The position numbers and the translations under genes are program-made. The notes beneath the pieces were generated by a model. The model did not search any database, had not been told where the DNA came from, and was given only the letters and a program-made list of their open reading frames with translations. From Chryseobacterium gleum (GTDB taxonomy: Bacteria; Bacteroidota; Bacteroidia; Flavobacteriales_D; Crocinitomicaceae): a stretch of 64,000 bases of DNA. Below are positions 1 through 8,466 of this stretch, piece by piece (the stretch's first letter is position 1; each line of letters begins with the position of its first letter). The stretch is from contig CAMDAH010000011.1 of NCBI GenBank assembly GCA_945888625.1, positions 1 through 64,000 on the forward strand, written 5' to 3'.

Positions 1-51
1 CTTTTTAATATCAATATTAATAGGCGTTAGGTATCTTATATCGTTTGACAT
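1..51 (-). CDS. rpsR: 30S ribosomal protein S18, N-terminal fragment
   Basis: The start codon is at 49-51 on the minus strand and the gene runs off the left edge, so only 17 codons are visible. They read MSNDIRYLTPINIDIKK, the usual start of Bacteroidota S18. It follows rpsF after 21 bases, the standard rpsF-rpsR(-rplI) order, and is probably cotranscribed from the rpsF promoter. S18 binds the small-subunit platform next to S6. Identity rests on the short match plus gene order. Confidence 0.85.
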   Translation of the reverse strand, partial: MSNDIRYLTPINIDIKK

Positions 52-72
52 GATTTATTTTTTAATGGGTGA

Positions 73-414
73 TTAATTGGATGCGATTTTGTTTTTTGTT
101 CGACGTCTTTCTGCATAGGTAACGTGGTCTACGTCCATCTTTACAGTTAGAAAGCGCAACACACGTTCGTCGCGTTTCATCATCAGTTCATAATCAGCAA
201 TCACAGTACCTTCCCCTTGAAATTCAATCAAGTAGTAAAATCCAGTGGATTTTTTTTGGATTGGGTATGCCAATTTTCGCAGGCCCCAGTTTTCCGAATG
301 TTTGATTTGTGCGCCAGAAGCGGTAATCTCACTTTCGAATTTCTGTACTGCTTCCTTTGCCTGATCGTCAGACAAAACGGGAGTTAAAATGAAAACAGTT
401 TCGTAAGAATTCAT
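73..414 (-). CDS. rpsF: 30S ribosomal protein S6
   Basis: 113 aa, normal length for S6. The N-terminus ([18 protein letters not shown]) and the [20 protein letters not shown] segment near residues 46-65 are S6 hallmarks. S6 forms a heterodimer with S18 on the platform of the 30S subunit, and rpsR follows directly. It is the first gene of the operon, and a well-formed Bacteroidota promoter lies upstream at 452-482. No anomalies. Confidence 0.97.
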   Translation of the reverse strand: MNSYETVFILTPVLSDDQAKEAVQKFESEITASGAQIKHSENWGLRKLAYPIQKKSTGFYYLIEFQGEGTVIADYELMMKRDERVLRFLTVKMDVDHVTYAERRRTKNKIASN

Positions 415-451
415 AACGTTTTACAATTAATTTATTAATAATTTAGGGGTG

Positions 452-482
452 CAAAGATACTCAATTATTTCTTTGAAGCAAA
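452..482 (-). promoter_or_regulatory. Promoter of the rpsF-rpsR operon
   Basis: On the minus strand TTTG (482-479) is followed after exactly 19 bases by TATCTTTG (459-452). This matches the Bacteroidota primary-sigma consensus TTTG-N19-21-TAnnTTTG. The start codon is about 38 bases downstream, leaving a short leader. Confidence 0.85.
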
Positions 483-510
483 TTAAAGCACTATTTTTAT
501 GCATATTACT

Positions 511-518
511 TAAGTTTG
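511..518 (+). promoter_or_regulatory. Candidate -7 element for the DUF2461 gene
   Basis: TAAGTTTG fits TAnnTTTG and ends 16 bases before the ATG at 535. I see no convincing -33 TTTG at the expected distance, so this is a partial match. Confidence 0.4.
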
Positions 519-534
519 CTTTTTATTAAATTCT

Positions 535-1209
535 ATGTCCATTTTTAACGCTGATTATCTGCTTTTTTTTCAAGAACTGGCTCAAAACAACCACAAGGAA
601 TGGTTCGACTTGAATCGTTCGCGATACGAGGACAATGTTAAGGTTCCTTTTCGTGCCTTCACGCAACTTGCAATTGATGCAATGGCCATGGAAGATGCTG
701 CATTTAGTGATTTGTTGGCAAAAGATTGCGTATTTCGGATTAACCGAGATGTGCGGTTTTCCAAGGATAAAAACCCGTATAAGTTGATGTGCTCTGCCTT
801 AATCGCTCCAAATGGTAAAAAGAGTAAGGCATCGAACGGCATTTATTTTGAATTTTCTCCTGAGCACGTTCGTTTTTATGGCGGTGTTTACGAGATTGAT
901 AAAGAGGACATGTATGCGGTAAGGGAAGGTATAATTCAAAATCCCCGGGAGTTTTCGTCTTTGATAGAAGCAAAGGCTTTTAAAAGTGTATTCGGTAAAG
1001 TTCACGGCGAAAAAAATAAAATTTTACCCGCTGAATTTAAAAATGCGGCTATCGAAGAGCCCTTAATTTTTAATAAACAGTGGTATTTCTTTGTTGAATA
1101 TCCAGCAAGTGATTTACTTAAAAGTAATCTACTCGACCAATTAATTCGTGCTTACTTGACAGCAAGACCGCTTGAGTTATTTTTTGATCAATTTATTCAG
1201 CAACGTTAA
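535..1209 (+). CDS. DUF2461 family protein
   Basis: 224 aa cytosolic protein with no signal peptide. Family features: an N-terminal segment with NHKEWFDLNRSRYEDNVK (residues 18-35), then FRINRDVRFSKDKNPYK, and HVRFYGGVYEID in the middle, characteristic of DUF2461 (TIGR02453). The biochemical role of the family is unknown. The gene is monocistronic by position: rpsF diverges upstream and an exported-protein gene follows after 70 bases. The family call is firm; no function is proposed. Confidence 0.88.
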   Translation: MSIFNADYLLFFQELAQNNHKEWFDLNRSRYEDNVKVPFRAFTQLAIDAMAMEDAAFSDLLAKDCVFRINRDVRFSKDKNPYKLMCSALIAPNGKKSKASNGIYFEFSPEHVRFYGGVYEIDKEDMYAVREGIIQNPREFSSLIEAKAFKSVFGKVHGEKNKILPAEFKNAAIEEPLIFNKQWYFFVEYPASDLLKSNLLDQLIRAYLTARPLELFFDQFIQQR

Positions 1210-1279
1210 TGATGCAATTTGCCTTTATTTACCTTACTTTTAACCTAGGTATATATTACTACTTCTAAAACCAAATGTT

Positions 1280-1861
1280 ATGACAACTTTTCTTCGGTTA
1301 AAATTAGTTTTTGGTTTTGCTTTTGCTTTGCTAACTACTAATTATTTCGCGCAAAATAATACGGCTACTAAACATTACATCGGGGAATTGTACGGAGGAG
1401 GGGTTGTTTTTCACACTTATTTAACGCCAGATGGCTCTACTCACGGCTTAATTTTATGCTTAAATGACATCCAAGCAGAAGTAAAATGGGGACCTCTCGA
1501 TATTGATGTTGAAAGTTCTGAAAACTCATGGGATGGGCAAGCGAATACTTCGGCTATCATGATGTCTATTCGAGATACAAATTTTGCAGCGGGTGTGTGT
1601 GATGTATATAAAATACAAGAATTTGAAGATTGGTATTTACCATCTATCTTAGAATTAAATACATTATGGGGCAACCTATATGATGTAAATCGTGTTTTAA
1701 GTGAAACAAAAGATGCTGCGCTTGTAAATCCTACTTTATATTGGTCATCTACTGAATCGAACGATAAAAGCGCATGGTTTTTTAGTTTTTTTGATGGTAA
1801 ACCAAGTAATTATTATGATAAATCAAGTTTACTGTCAGTAAGGGCCATTCGCGAATTTTAA
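1280..1861 (+). CDS. Exported DUF1566/Lcl-type domain protein
   Basis: 193 aa with an N-terminal hydrophobic segment (residues 1-24, ending in FAQN) that looks like a cleavable signal peptide. The C-terminal half carries the Lcl/DUF1566 pattern: WYLPSILEL (about 118-126), then WSSTES, AWFFSFFDG and a terminal VRAIREF. The domain is C-type-lectin-like in some adhesins and common in Bacteroidota exported proteins. There is no T9SS sorting tail, so it probably stays in the periplasm or outer membrane. It heads a plus-strand set of three exported-protein genes, 21 bases before the next. Ligand unknown. Confidence 0.75.
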   Translation: MTTFLRLKLVFGFAFALLTTNYFAQNNTATKHYIGELYGGGVVFHTYLTPDGSTHGLILCLNDIQAEVKWGPLDIDVESSENSWDGQANTSAIMMSIRDTNFAAGVCDVYKIQEFEDWYLPSILELNTLWGNLYDVNRVLSETKDAALVNPTLYWSSTESNDKSAWFFSFFDGKPSNYYDKSSLLSVRAIREF

Positions 1862-1882
1862 ATTGAACCTAAATTATAGCGT

Positions 1883-3469
1883 ATGAAATATTTCTTCCTT
1901 TTTTTAACAACTTGTTTAATTAAACTTTCTTCATTTGGACAACTAACAGGTCTCTATGGTTCTGATACCACAACATCTGTAACGGCAAGAGATTATTTCA
2001 ATGATTTTGCCTTTGATGCAAATGAAAATTGTTATGCCGTTGGTGGAACAGATAGAACCCTAAGCATGGCTGGTGGAACGATTTATAATTATGGATTATG
2101 GATGAAAATAGATCCTTCGGGCAATGTGTTGCAGGCAATGAAATTGAACTTTGAGGAGATAAATAAGATTATACCAACAAGCGATAATAATTTTATCATT
2201 ATCGGAAGTGGTACAGGATTATTGTGCAATGGGGTTTGTAAAAAGGACATGTACATTGCTAAAATTTCTCCAAGTGGAACAATAATTTGGGGGCGCTCCT
2301 TTGGAAATGCTATAAATGATGGAAACGATATTGCGTTTGATATTCAACCTGATAATTTAGGAAATTATATTGTTGCTGGGGAAGTGTATAATACCCAGTA
2401 TAATCTAAAATCATTCATCTGTAAGTTGAATTTAAATGGAGACACCTTATGGACAAGGAGTTTTGGTTCAACAAGCGGCCAACAATTGATTCAAACGTTA
2501 AGTGTACGAGCCAATGGCGAAATTTATGTTGGTGGGACGGCATCGAATGGAAGCGGAATGATACTATCGAAATTAACAAGTAATGGGGATCTTTTATGGT
2601 CGAAATCGTATGCAAATTATGGTAGAATTTATGGAATGTACGAGCAAGCCGATCAATCCTTAACGCTTGTAGCGAATAATCCGGTCAATAATTATTATGT
2701 CTTGACGCTATTAAATGTAGATGGGGTAGGCGCTCTAAATTGGTCAAAACAACTAACCTTGGACCTTCCCGCGAGTGAAATATATGTGCGCTCTAGTTAT
2801 CAAGATGCTCAAAAAAATCTTTATATCACAGGATATCATTACAATAAAACTTCTTTTACGGGAGATTGGCCCTTTCTTTTAAAAACAAACAACATTGGAA
2901 CAGTTTTATGGGCTAAATCATACGATGAGCATTTTGGTACTGGGAAGAGTATCAAGGAACATCCAAGTTTGGGAATTGTATGGGCCGGAGAACACATTAA
3001 GGCATATGGCAATGCGACTCAACCAGACGCTTGGCTTGTTCAAACAGGCACTGATGGATATTCGGATTGTTTTCAAACGATAGGCACCCTTTCACAAAAT
3101 GCGGCACTTGTTCCTCTTACAAAATTTTATACGCGAATGAGTAGCTATATCACAACAACTCCAATGCCGACTACAAGTCCTTTAATCGTGTATTCAGTTG
3201 ATAAATGCATGCAAAACTCCTTGGAGATAACAGAACATACCACCTTTCAATTTATAAATTCGAATGCATCTTTGATTTTTAAAATTGAAGATGAAGAACT
3301 ATTTGTTCGAGTTACAGATGGTCAAGGAAGGGAATTGGCAAATGTTGTATTGAACAATATTGAAAATACAATAAGTACTCAAAATTGGCATACAGGTGTT
3401 TATTTTTTAAGTATCTCATCTACAACTAAAAGCACAACACAAGCAATCTATGTGCAAAGTTTTGATTAA
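1883..3469 (+). CDS. Secreted beta-propeller-like protein with T9SS type A sorting domain
   Basis: 528 aa. Signal peptide at residues 1-19 (ends in SSFGQ). The body has repeated short units of the form 'G..LW.KS/RSFG', for example GTIIWGRSFGN, GDTLWTRSFGS and GDLLWSKSYAN, typical of delta-60/PQQ-like propeller repeats in Bacteroidota. The last about 80 residues (VRVTDGQGRELANVVL...TGVYFLSIS) match a T9SS type A C-terminal domain, so it is predicted to be exported through the type IX system and anchored or released at the surface. The binding partner is unknown. It sits between two other exported-protein genes. Confidence 0.75.
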   Translation: MKYFFLFLTTCLIKLSSFGQLTGLYGSDTTTSVTARDYFNDFAFDANENCYAVGGTDRTLSMAGGTIYNYGLWMKIDPSGNVLQAMKLNFEEINKIIPTSDNNFIIIGSGTGLLCNGVCKKDMYIAKISPSGTIIWGRSFGNAINDGNDIAFDIQPDNLGNYIVAGEVYNTQYNLKSFICKLNLNGDTLWTRSFGSTSGQQLIQTLSVRANGEIYVGGTASNGSGMILSKLTSNGDLLWSKSYANYGRIYGMYEQADQSLTLVANNPVNNYYVLTLLNVDGVGALNWSKQLTLDLPASEIYVRSSYQDAQKNLYITGYHYNKTSFTGDWPFLLKTNNIGTVLWAKSYDEHFGTGKSIKEHPSLGIVWAGEHIKAYGNATQPDAWLVQTGTDGYSDCFQTIGTLSQNAALVPLTKFYTRMSSYITTTPMPTTSPLIVYSVDKCMQNSLEITEHTTFQFINSNASLIFKIEDEELFVRVTDGQGRELANVVLNNIENTISTQNWHTGVYFLSISSTTKSTTQAIYVQSFD

Positions 3470-3650
3470 TTAGTGTTTTAAGCGTATGTCCTCTCTTCAC
3501 TCTTGGACTTGCTCTGCTGCGGATATTTAGTTGATCGCCTAATCTTGATAATGGCTACAAAAATCCAACATTTCAATTTTTTATTATCTTCACAAAAGTA
3601 TTACAGAAGGTAAGTTGAATCTGCCAATTATTAATTTAAATTCTACGTTT

Positions 3651-5525
3651 ATGAAATCACTGATTTTATCAATAATTGTATTTACTTACTTACCCGTATT
3701 TTGCCAATTTAATATTCCCTCACCCATAATAAATGTTGGGAATTATTTGATCACTGATACCGTTTATATGGATCCTCAAGGCAGTGACTCAAACCTTGGG
3801 ACATTTTCTTCTCCTTTACAAACATTTACTGCTGCTGTTCAAATGTTGCCATGGGGAACTGCTGGAATTAATGGGGGGCATGCGTATGGCTTAATTATGT
3901 TGAAGCCAGGATTTTATCAGACTACATTAGGATTTCAGCAATATGCTAATAACTGGCAAAATAATGGGGTCTATAAAGATATTAGCGTAGAAGGAATAGG
4001 TAACGTTATCATTGGTGGTACAGCGGCCAATTTATCAACTGGGCACTTACTGCAGTTAAGCGGTGATCATATTTTTGTTAAGAATATCACATTACAATAT
4101 TCTTCAGGAACTGGGCTTTTAATTTCAAGAATCAATCCCCGTCAACGAAATATATTAATCGATAATGTGACGGTAGAACATGTTGGGGCTTTTTCCATAT
4201 TGACCAAAGCAGTCGATACGATATCCATCATTAATTCAAAGTCCCTATATGCAAGTAGAATTGGGTTTGAAAATGATACAAGTCCTTGCGAATGGCCCAG
4301 TGGCATTAAATTGTTGGACAATTCAAATTGCATTGTAAACAATTGTGAAGTAGCGTATACTCGCGGGGAAGGATTAAACTTTCAAAATAGCACCCTTTGT
4401 AATGCATACAGCAATCATTTACATGATAACAATACGAATTTTTACGTTGAAAATTCATACAAAATTATGTTTCATGAAAATATGATCTATAATACCCCTA
4501 ACATCGGATCGCAATATTGGCGAGGCTGTCTAGGTGATACAACAGCTGTTTGGTCGGGAGATGGAATCTTAATTGCAAATGAAGGGTCCTGTTCAACTGG
4601 ATCAAATCCAATATTTGAAAATTGTAGTACAAAATGTAGCTTACCAACTGCTTATTTCCCTAATGTCGATAGTATATTTATCTATAATAACATCGTACAG
4701 AAAGTTGGCTCAGGGGTTTCGTTTTGGGAGGGGGTAACAACCATTGCAGGAATTAATTGTATAAAAAATGTCTTTGTTTTTAACAATACTTTCATAGAAA
4801 CAATGGGAATGCCCGGGGCTGGTAATAACGGACATGTAAATTTTTACTTTCCAAGTTACAACCCTATTTTTAATAGCTTTTATGGAAGTATGGAAAACAT
4901 ACAAATTTTTAATAATATTTTCACCTTTGACACATTGGCCTATGCTACTATGCAGCCATTTAAAAAAACGCTTAACGCCTTTCATCCAACACCTAATGCT
5001 ATTTTAAGTTCAAATAATTTATGGATTAAATCTCATACTTCATTGGGACTTGGGGATGAGGTGAGATCAACGATGCCCGTATCAACTTATTCATTATTGG
5101 ATTCTGTCTATTCGATTACCCCGTGTTCTGATCATATGTATTGGGTAAAGTCAGTTCCCGCAACAATGCCTTTTTTAACCAGTGATTATTTGGGGCAAGC
5201 TAGAACCAGTCCAACAACCAATGTTGGTGCCATTGAATATAAGCTTAATTGTTCCAATCTTGGATTCAACGATTTTGCTACGTCTATTGAGAAACCGCTC
5301 TTATTTCCTAATCCTTGCCTTAGCTGTAATATCGTTAGGATTTCTAATTTATCACAAGATAAAGTTGTATCGTATGTCGTATATAATTCCTTGGGCTTGG
5401 AGATTTTGACCGGTGTACTAAAAAACAATTCAATTGAAACAAATCTATTGACCTCAGGTGTTTATTACGTGCAATTAAGAGGAGAAAGTAAATCGCCCTT
5501 TCAAAAGTTAATTATTCAAAAATAA
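3651..5525 (+). CDS. Secreted right-handed beta-helix protein with T9SS type A sorting domain
   Basis: 624 aa from the ATG at 3651. An upstream TTG in frame (3615) would add 12 residues ahead of a clean signal peptide (MKSLILSIIVFTYLPVFCQ), so the ATG is preferred. Residues about 45-75 (DPQGSDSNLGTFSSPLQTF) are the usual entry to parallel beta-helix surface proteins. The middle has NCxV/N-rich rungs such as NCIVNNCEVAYTRGEGL. The C-terminus (LFPNPC, then SGVYYVQL) is a type A T9SS domain. Such folds often act on or bind polysaccharide, but no catalytic residues can be assigned. It is probably a surface glycan-binding or lyase-like protein. Confidence 0.75.
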   Translation: MKSLILSIIVFTYLPVFCQFNIPSPIINVGNYLITDTVYMDPQGSDSNLGTFSSPLQTFTAAVQMLPWGTAGINGGHAYGLIMLKPGFYQTTLGFQQYANNWQNNGVYKDISVEGIGNVIIGGTAANLSTGHLLQLSGDHIFVKNITLQYSSGTGLLISRINPRQRNILIDNVTVEHVGAFSILTKAVDTISIINSKSLYASRIGFENDTSPCEWPSGIKLLDNSNCIVNNCEVAYTRGEGLNFQNSTLCNAYSNHLHDNNTNFYVENSYKIMFHENMIYNTPNIGSQYWRGCLGDTTAVWSGDGILIANEGSCSTGSNPIFENCSTKCSLPTAYFPNVDSIFIYNNIVQKVGSGVSFWEGVTTIAGINCIKNVFVFNNTFIETMGMPGAGNNGHVNFYFPSYNPIFNSFYGSMENIQIFNNIFTFDTLAYATMQPFKKTLNAFHPTPNAILSSNNLWIKSHTSLGLGDEVRSTMPVSTYSLLDSVYSITPCSDHMYWVKSVPATMPFLTSDYLGQARTSPTTNVGAIEYKLNCSNLGFNDFATSIEKPLLFPNPCLSCNIVRISNLSQDKVVSYVVYNSLGLEILTGVLKNNSIETNLLTSGVYYVQLRGESKSPFQKLIIQK

Positions 5526-5595
5526 TTTCGTGCGTATTTACGAGTAGTGGCTCCACATTATTGGTTATGTTGCGGAACAGTGAATAAAATTCCTT

Positions 5596-6162
5596 TTAAT
5601 AAGTACTATACAGCATCATTACTCCTTCTAAAAGATCAAATGAGGCTTTTAAGATAAATAGGTAATAAATCGGAAGCATTGCTTTACTAAGGTAGAGATA
5701 GATTACCAAAACGCTGAATGGTAGGAATGCTAGAGAAGCCATCATTGGAATTTGACTGGCAATTAGCAGAGCTAAAAGAAGGGAAAAGAAAATCCATTCC
5801 AGCATTTTTTTCGGATGAAGCAATGTGCCGAAAAACACAATTAACAGTAGTAGCTGAGCTAACTTAAAGACATCTGGCCAAATGGAAGCATTAAAAAATT
5901 CTAAGTCTTGTCCATTAATAAAAATTTCCAACACGAATGTCTTTGAGGCAATTTTAAAAAGTAGTGCGCTAAGAAACAGTCCTAAAACAAGGCGCGTTTT
6001 TCGATTGTCTGCCCAAAAAAGAAAGCGAATCCCTATGATGAAAACAATGGAATCAAACAAGGGAAATGGCAGAACTAGGAATCCCTTTTCTAAGAGGATG
6101 ATAAAGCCATACAAAAGTATCGTAAGTAAACTTAGAAATACAATTCTAGCTTCACGTCCCAT
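5596..6162 (-). CDS. Polytopic membrane protein of unknown function
   Basis: 188 aa, almost entirely hydrophobic, with about five or six predicted membrane spans (for example near residues 8-25, 30-48, 55-72, 92-110, 118-150 and 155-180). No recognised motif. Its start codon directly abuts the stop codon of map (map stop 6163-6165, this start 6160-6162), so it is cotranscribed with map and the upstream acyl-CoA reductase. A role in cell-envelope lipid metabolism would be guesswork. Confidence 0.6.
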   Translation of the reverse strand: MGREARIVFLSLLTILLYGFIILLEKGFLVLPFPLFDSIVFIIGIRFLFWADNRKTRLVLGLFLSALLFKIASKTFVLEIFINGQDLEFFNASIWPDVFKLAQLLLLIVFFGTLLHPKKMLEWIFFSLLLALLIASQIPMMASLAFLPFSVLVIYLYLSKAMLPIYYLFILKASFDLLEGVMMLYSTY

Positions 6163-6957
6163 TTATTTACCTAATTGTTCGTAGATAAAATCAAAGGTGG
6201 AAAGTATTACAGGTTGCCCATCTACCACAGCAATATTATGTTCAAAATGTGCACTTGGCAAACCATCTGCTGTAACGATGGTCCATTTATCTTCTAATGT
6301 GACTACTTTTTCTGTACCCATATTAATCATTGGCTCAATGGCAATGGTTAATCCATTTTGAATACGTTTTCCTCTGCCTCGTCTTCCATAATTAGGAACT
6401 TGTGGCTCTTCATGTAGTGCTTTTCCTAGCCCGTGTCCAACTAAATCGCGCACAACGCCAAAACCATTTGCTTCCGCGTGTTGTTGAATGGCAAAACCAA
6501 TATCTTCCAGTCTATTTGCTGTTGTACATTGCTCAATGCCTAAATACAAGCATTCTTTGGTTACTTCTAGTAGTTTCTTCACGCTTGGCTTTACTTCCCC
6601 AATTTCAAAGGTAAAAGCGTGGTCGCCGTAGTATCCTTTGTAAAGGGAACCACAATCTACTGAAACAATATCGCCATCTACAAATGGTCGGTCAGTAGGT
6701 AAGCCATGCACAACTTGTTCGTTGACAGAAATTAGCAGCGTGCTCGGACAGCCGTACAATCCTAAGAAGCCCGGTATGGCATTTTGAGAACGAATATATT
6801 CCTCTGCTAACTTATCTAAACTGCTTGGGGTTGTGCCGGGATGCATGTGTTTTGTAATGAGCCCTAAGGTTCTGCTCACAATCTGCGCTGCTTCACGCAT
6901 GATGTTTATCTCATCAGGGGTTTTGTATTTAATCGTATTATTAGCTAAAAATGACAT
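6163..6957 (-). CDS. map: Methionine aminopeptidase, type I
   Basis: 264 aa, normal for type I MetAP. It removes the initiator Met from nascent proteins using two metal ions. Visible family features: VVHGLPTDRPFVDGDIVSVDCG (the first metal-ligand Asp region), YYGDHAFTF, HGLGKALHEEP, AIEPMINMG and a C-terminal EHNIAV, which together hold the D, D, H, E, E ligands. It begins 19 bases after the stop of the upstream acyl-CoA reductase gene and abuts a membrane-protein gene, so the three form a likely operon. Confidence 0.96.
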   Translation of the reverse strand: MSFLANNTIKYKTPDEINIMREAAQIVSRTLGLITKHMHPGTTPSSLDKLAEEYIRSQNAIPGFLGLYGCPSTLLISVNEQVVHGLPTDRPFVDGDIVSVDCGSLYKGYYGDHAFTFEIGEVKPSVKKLLEVTKECLYLGIEQCTTANRLEDIGFAIQQHAEANGFGVVRDLVGHGLGKALHEEPQVPNYGRRGRGKRIQNGLTIAIEPMINMGTEKVVTLEDKWTIVTADGLPSAHFEHNIAVVDGQPVILSTFDFIYEQLGK

Positions 6958-6976
6958 AGATGTAAAAGTAAGGAAA

Positions 6977-8026
6977 CTAATTAAAATTCAGCTTGCGTAA
7001 CCAATCCATCGTGTTGATGTTGTCTGCATAATCATCGATTTGAGGTTGTTGTGAGCTTCCAAAAGCTTGGTGTTGGTGGCCAACTACACATTGAATTGCT
7101 TGTTTATTCGTTTCGAGATAGGCACTAATTTCTTTTATATCATCGTAGTAATGGTAATAAATCATACCAATTGGTGCTTGCAACGTGTTACTCTCTTTAA
7201 ACAACACAAAATTGTTATCCAAAAAAGTGGATAAATTCATCAAGTGAATGGTTTTATTGTAGTCGTAATTATTGCCGTATTTTTTGTTGTTAATGACAGC
7301 AGAATAGGAAATGATTTGTTCAAAAATAATATTTAGCGAGTAGTCTCTTGGAATAATTAAATGGCTCACATTTCGACATCCTCGTCCGAAATATAAAAAT
7401 AGATCCTCACCGAGTGCGCATAGTTCTTTAGTTGTTTCATTACCAGTAAGTATGGCCACGGAGCTTCTGTTTCCTCTAAAAATGTGTGGGACTTTTGAAA
7501 AGTAAGATTGAAAATGTAGGAGGGACGAACTTCCTCCCGTCGCAATAACCGAATCGAAGGGGACTAATTTACCATCGGCGATTTGGATTTTATCTGCAAA
7601 GCGAGCATCTATTTTGACTAAAATCGCATAAATAAAACGAAAGAGCCGATTATCCTCAGAACTTAATTTTAATTGAATCCGATACCCTGAAAAAAGTACA
7701 CATATAAAATCATGAAATCCGACTAGCGGAATGTTTCCTGCCATTATTACAGCAATGGTTTCTTCTTTTTTCGAATAAGGGTAATTTACTAACCATTCTT
7801 CAAGTGTTTTTTCGTTGAGCCAACTCGCCAAGTTGCGAAGCGAAAGGCGTACTAATTCTTCAGTAAACCAACCATTGTGAAAAATTTCTCTTTCAATGGC
7901 TAAATTAAATTGCTCATAACTTGAATTATCACAGGGAAGACCAAGCGAATGTGGCTTGTTTTCGCCAAGCGAGTTCATTAATTCACCTAGGCGGCTAAAA
8001 CTGTTAATTAATTCATTTTTATTCAT
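6977..8026 (-). CDS. LuxC-like acyl-CoA/fatty-acyl reductase
   Basis: 349 aa, shorter than Vibrio LuxC (about 480 aa) but matching the Bacteroidota LuxC-family (PF05893) set. Supporting segments: IAVIMAGNIPLVGFHDFICVLFSGY near residue 90-115, a FDSVIATGG segment and a FGRGCRNVSHLIIP segment in which the Cys at about residue 216 is the candidate thioester nucleophile. The family reduces activated acyl groups to aldehydes with NADPH. The gene diverges from a ferredoxin and is followed by map. Substrate unknown. Confidence 0.8.
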   Translation of the reverse strand: MNKNELINSFSRLGELMNSLGENKPHSLGLPCDNSSYEQFNLAIEREIFHNGWFTEELVRLSLRNLASWLNEKTLEEWLVNYPYSKKEETIAVIMAGNIPLVGFHDFICVLFSGYRIQLKLSSEDNRLFRFIYAILVKIDARFADKIQIADGKLVPFDSVIATGGSSSLLHFQSYFSKVPHIFRGNRSSVAILTGNETTKELCALGEDLFLYFGRGCRNVSHLIIPRDYSLNIIFEQIISYSAVINNKKYGNNYDYNKTIHLMNLSTFLDNNFVLFKESNTLQAPIGMIYYHYYDDIKEISAYLETNKQAIQCVVGHQHQAFGSSQQPQIDDYADNINTMDWLRKLNFN

Positions 8027-8086
8027 TTGGTAAAGTTAAGCGCTTTTTTCTATGTAGTTCAAACCGTATTTTAAGTAATTGCTTCT

Positions 8087-8094
8087 TATATTTG
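8087..8094 (+). promoter_or_regulatory. Candidate -7 element for the ferredoxin gene
   Basis: TATATTTG matches TAnnTTTG and ends 16 bases before the ferredoxin ATG at 8111. It lies in the 84-base gap shared with the divergent acyl-CoA reductase gene. No clear -33 box was seen. Confidence 0.5.
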
Positions 8095-8110
8095 CAATAA
8101 AAAAGTAGTA

Positions 8111-8458
8111 ATGGCAATAATGATAACAGATGAATGCATAAATTGTGGGGCTTGTGAACCAGAATGTCCAAATAATGCAATTTATGAAGGAGGAGCCGAA
8201 TGGAAATATGCTGATGGAACGTCACTCAAAGGAATGATTAACACCTTGGGAGGGGACGATGTTGATGCTGACTTTGCTTTTGCACCTGTTAATATGGATG
8301 TTTATTACATTACACATGATAAATGTACCGAGTGTGTTGGATTTCATGATGAACCTCAATGTGCCGCTGTTTGTCCGGTTGATTGTTGCGTGGACGATCC
8401 TGATTATCGTGAATCAGAGGAAGAATTGTTGGCTAAAAAGACCTTTATGCATCTTTAA
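8111..8458 (+). CDS. 4Fe-4S dicluster ferredoxin
   Basis: 115 aa. The first cluster motif is C9-x2-C12-x2-C15-x3-C19-P; the second is C72-x2-C75-x8-C84-x3-C88-P. The longer x8 gap is typical of the Alvin/FdI-like branch. It is a soluble low-potential electron carrier. The middle (residues 25-65) is an acidic insertion common in Bacteroidota homologues. The divergent LuxC-like reductase suggests, but does not prove, a functional link. A membrane hydrolase gene follows after 8 bases. Confidence 0.93.
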   Translation: MAIMITDECINCGACEPECPNNAIYEGGAEWKYADGTSLKGMINTLGGDDVDADFAFAPVNMDVYYITHDKCTECVGFHDEPQCAAVCPVDCCVDDPDYRESEEELLAKKTFMHL

Positions 8459-8466
8459 TAAAAACC

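Noticed and set aside
3615-3650. TTG start for the beta-helix protein
   Set aside because: It places extra polar residues before a clean signal peptide.
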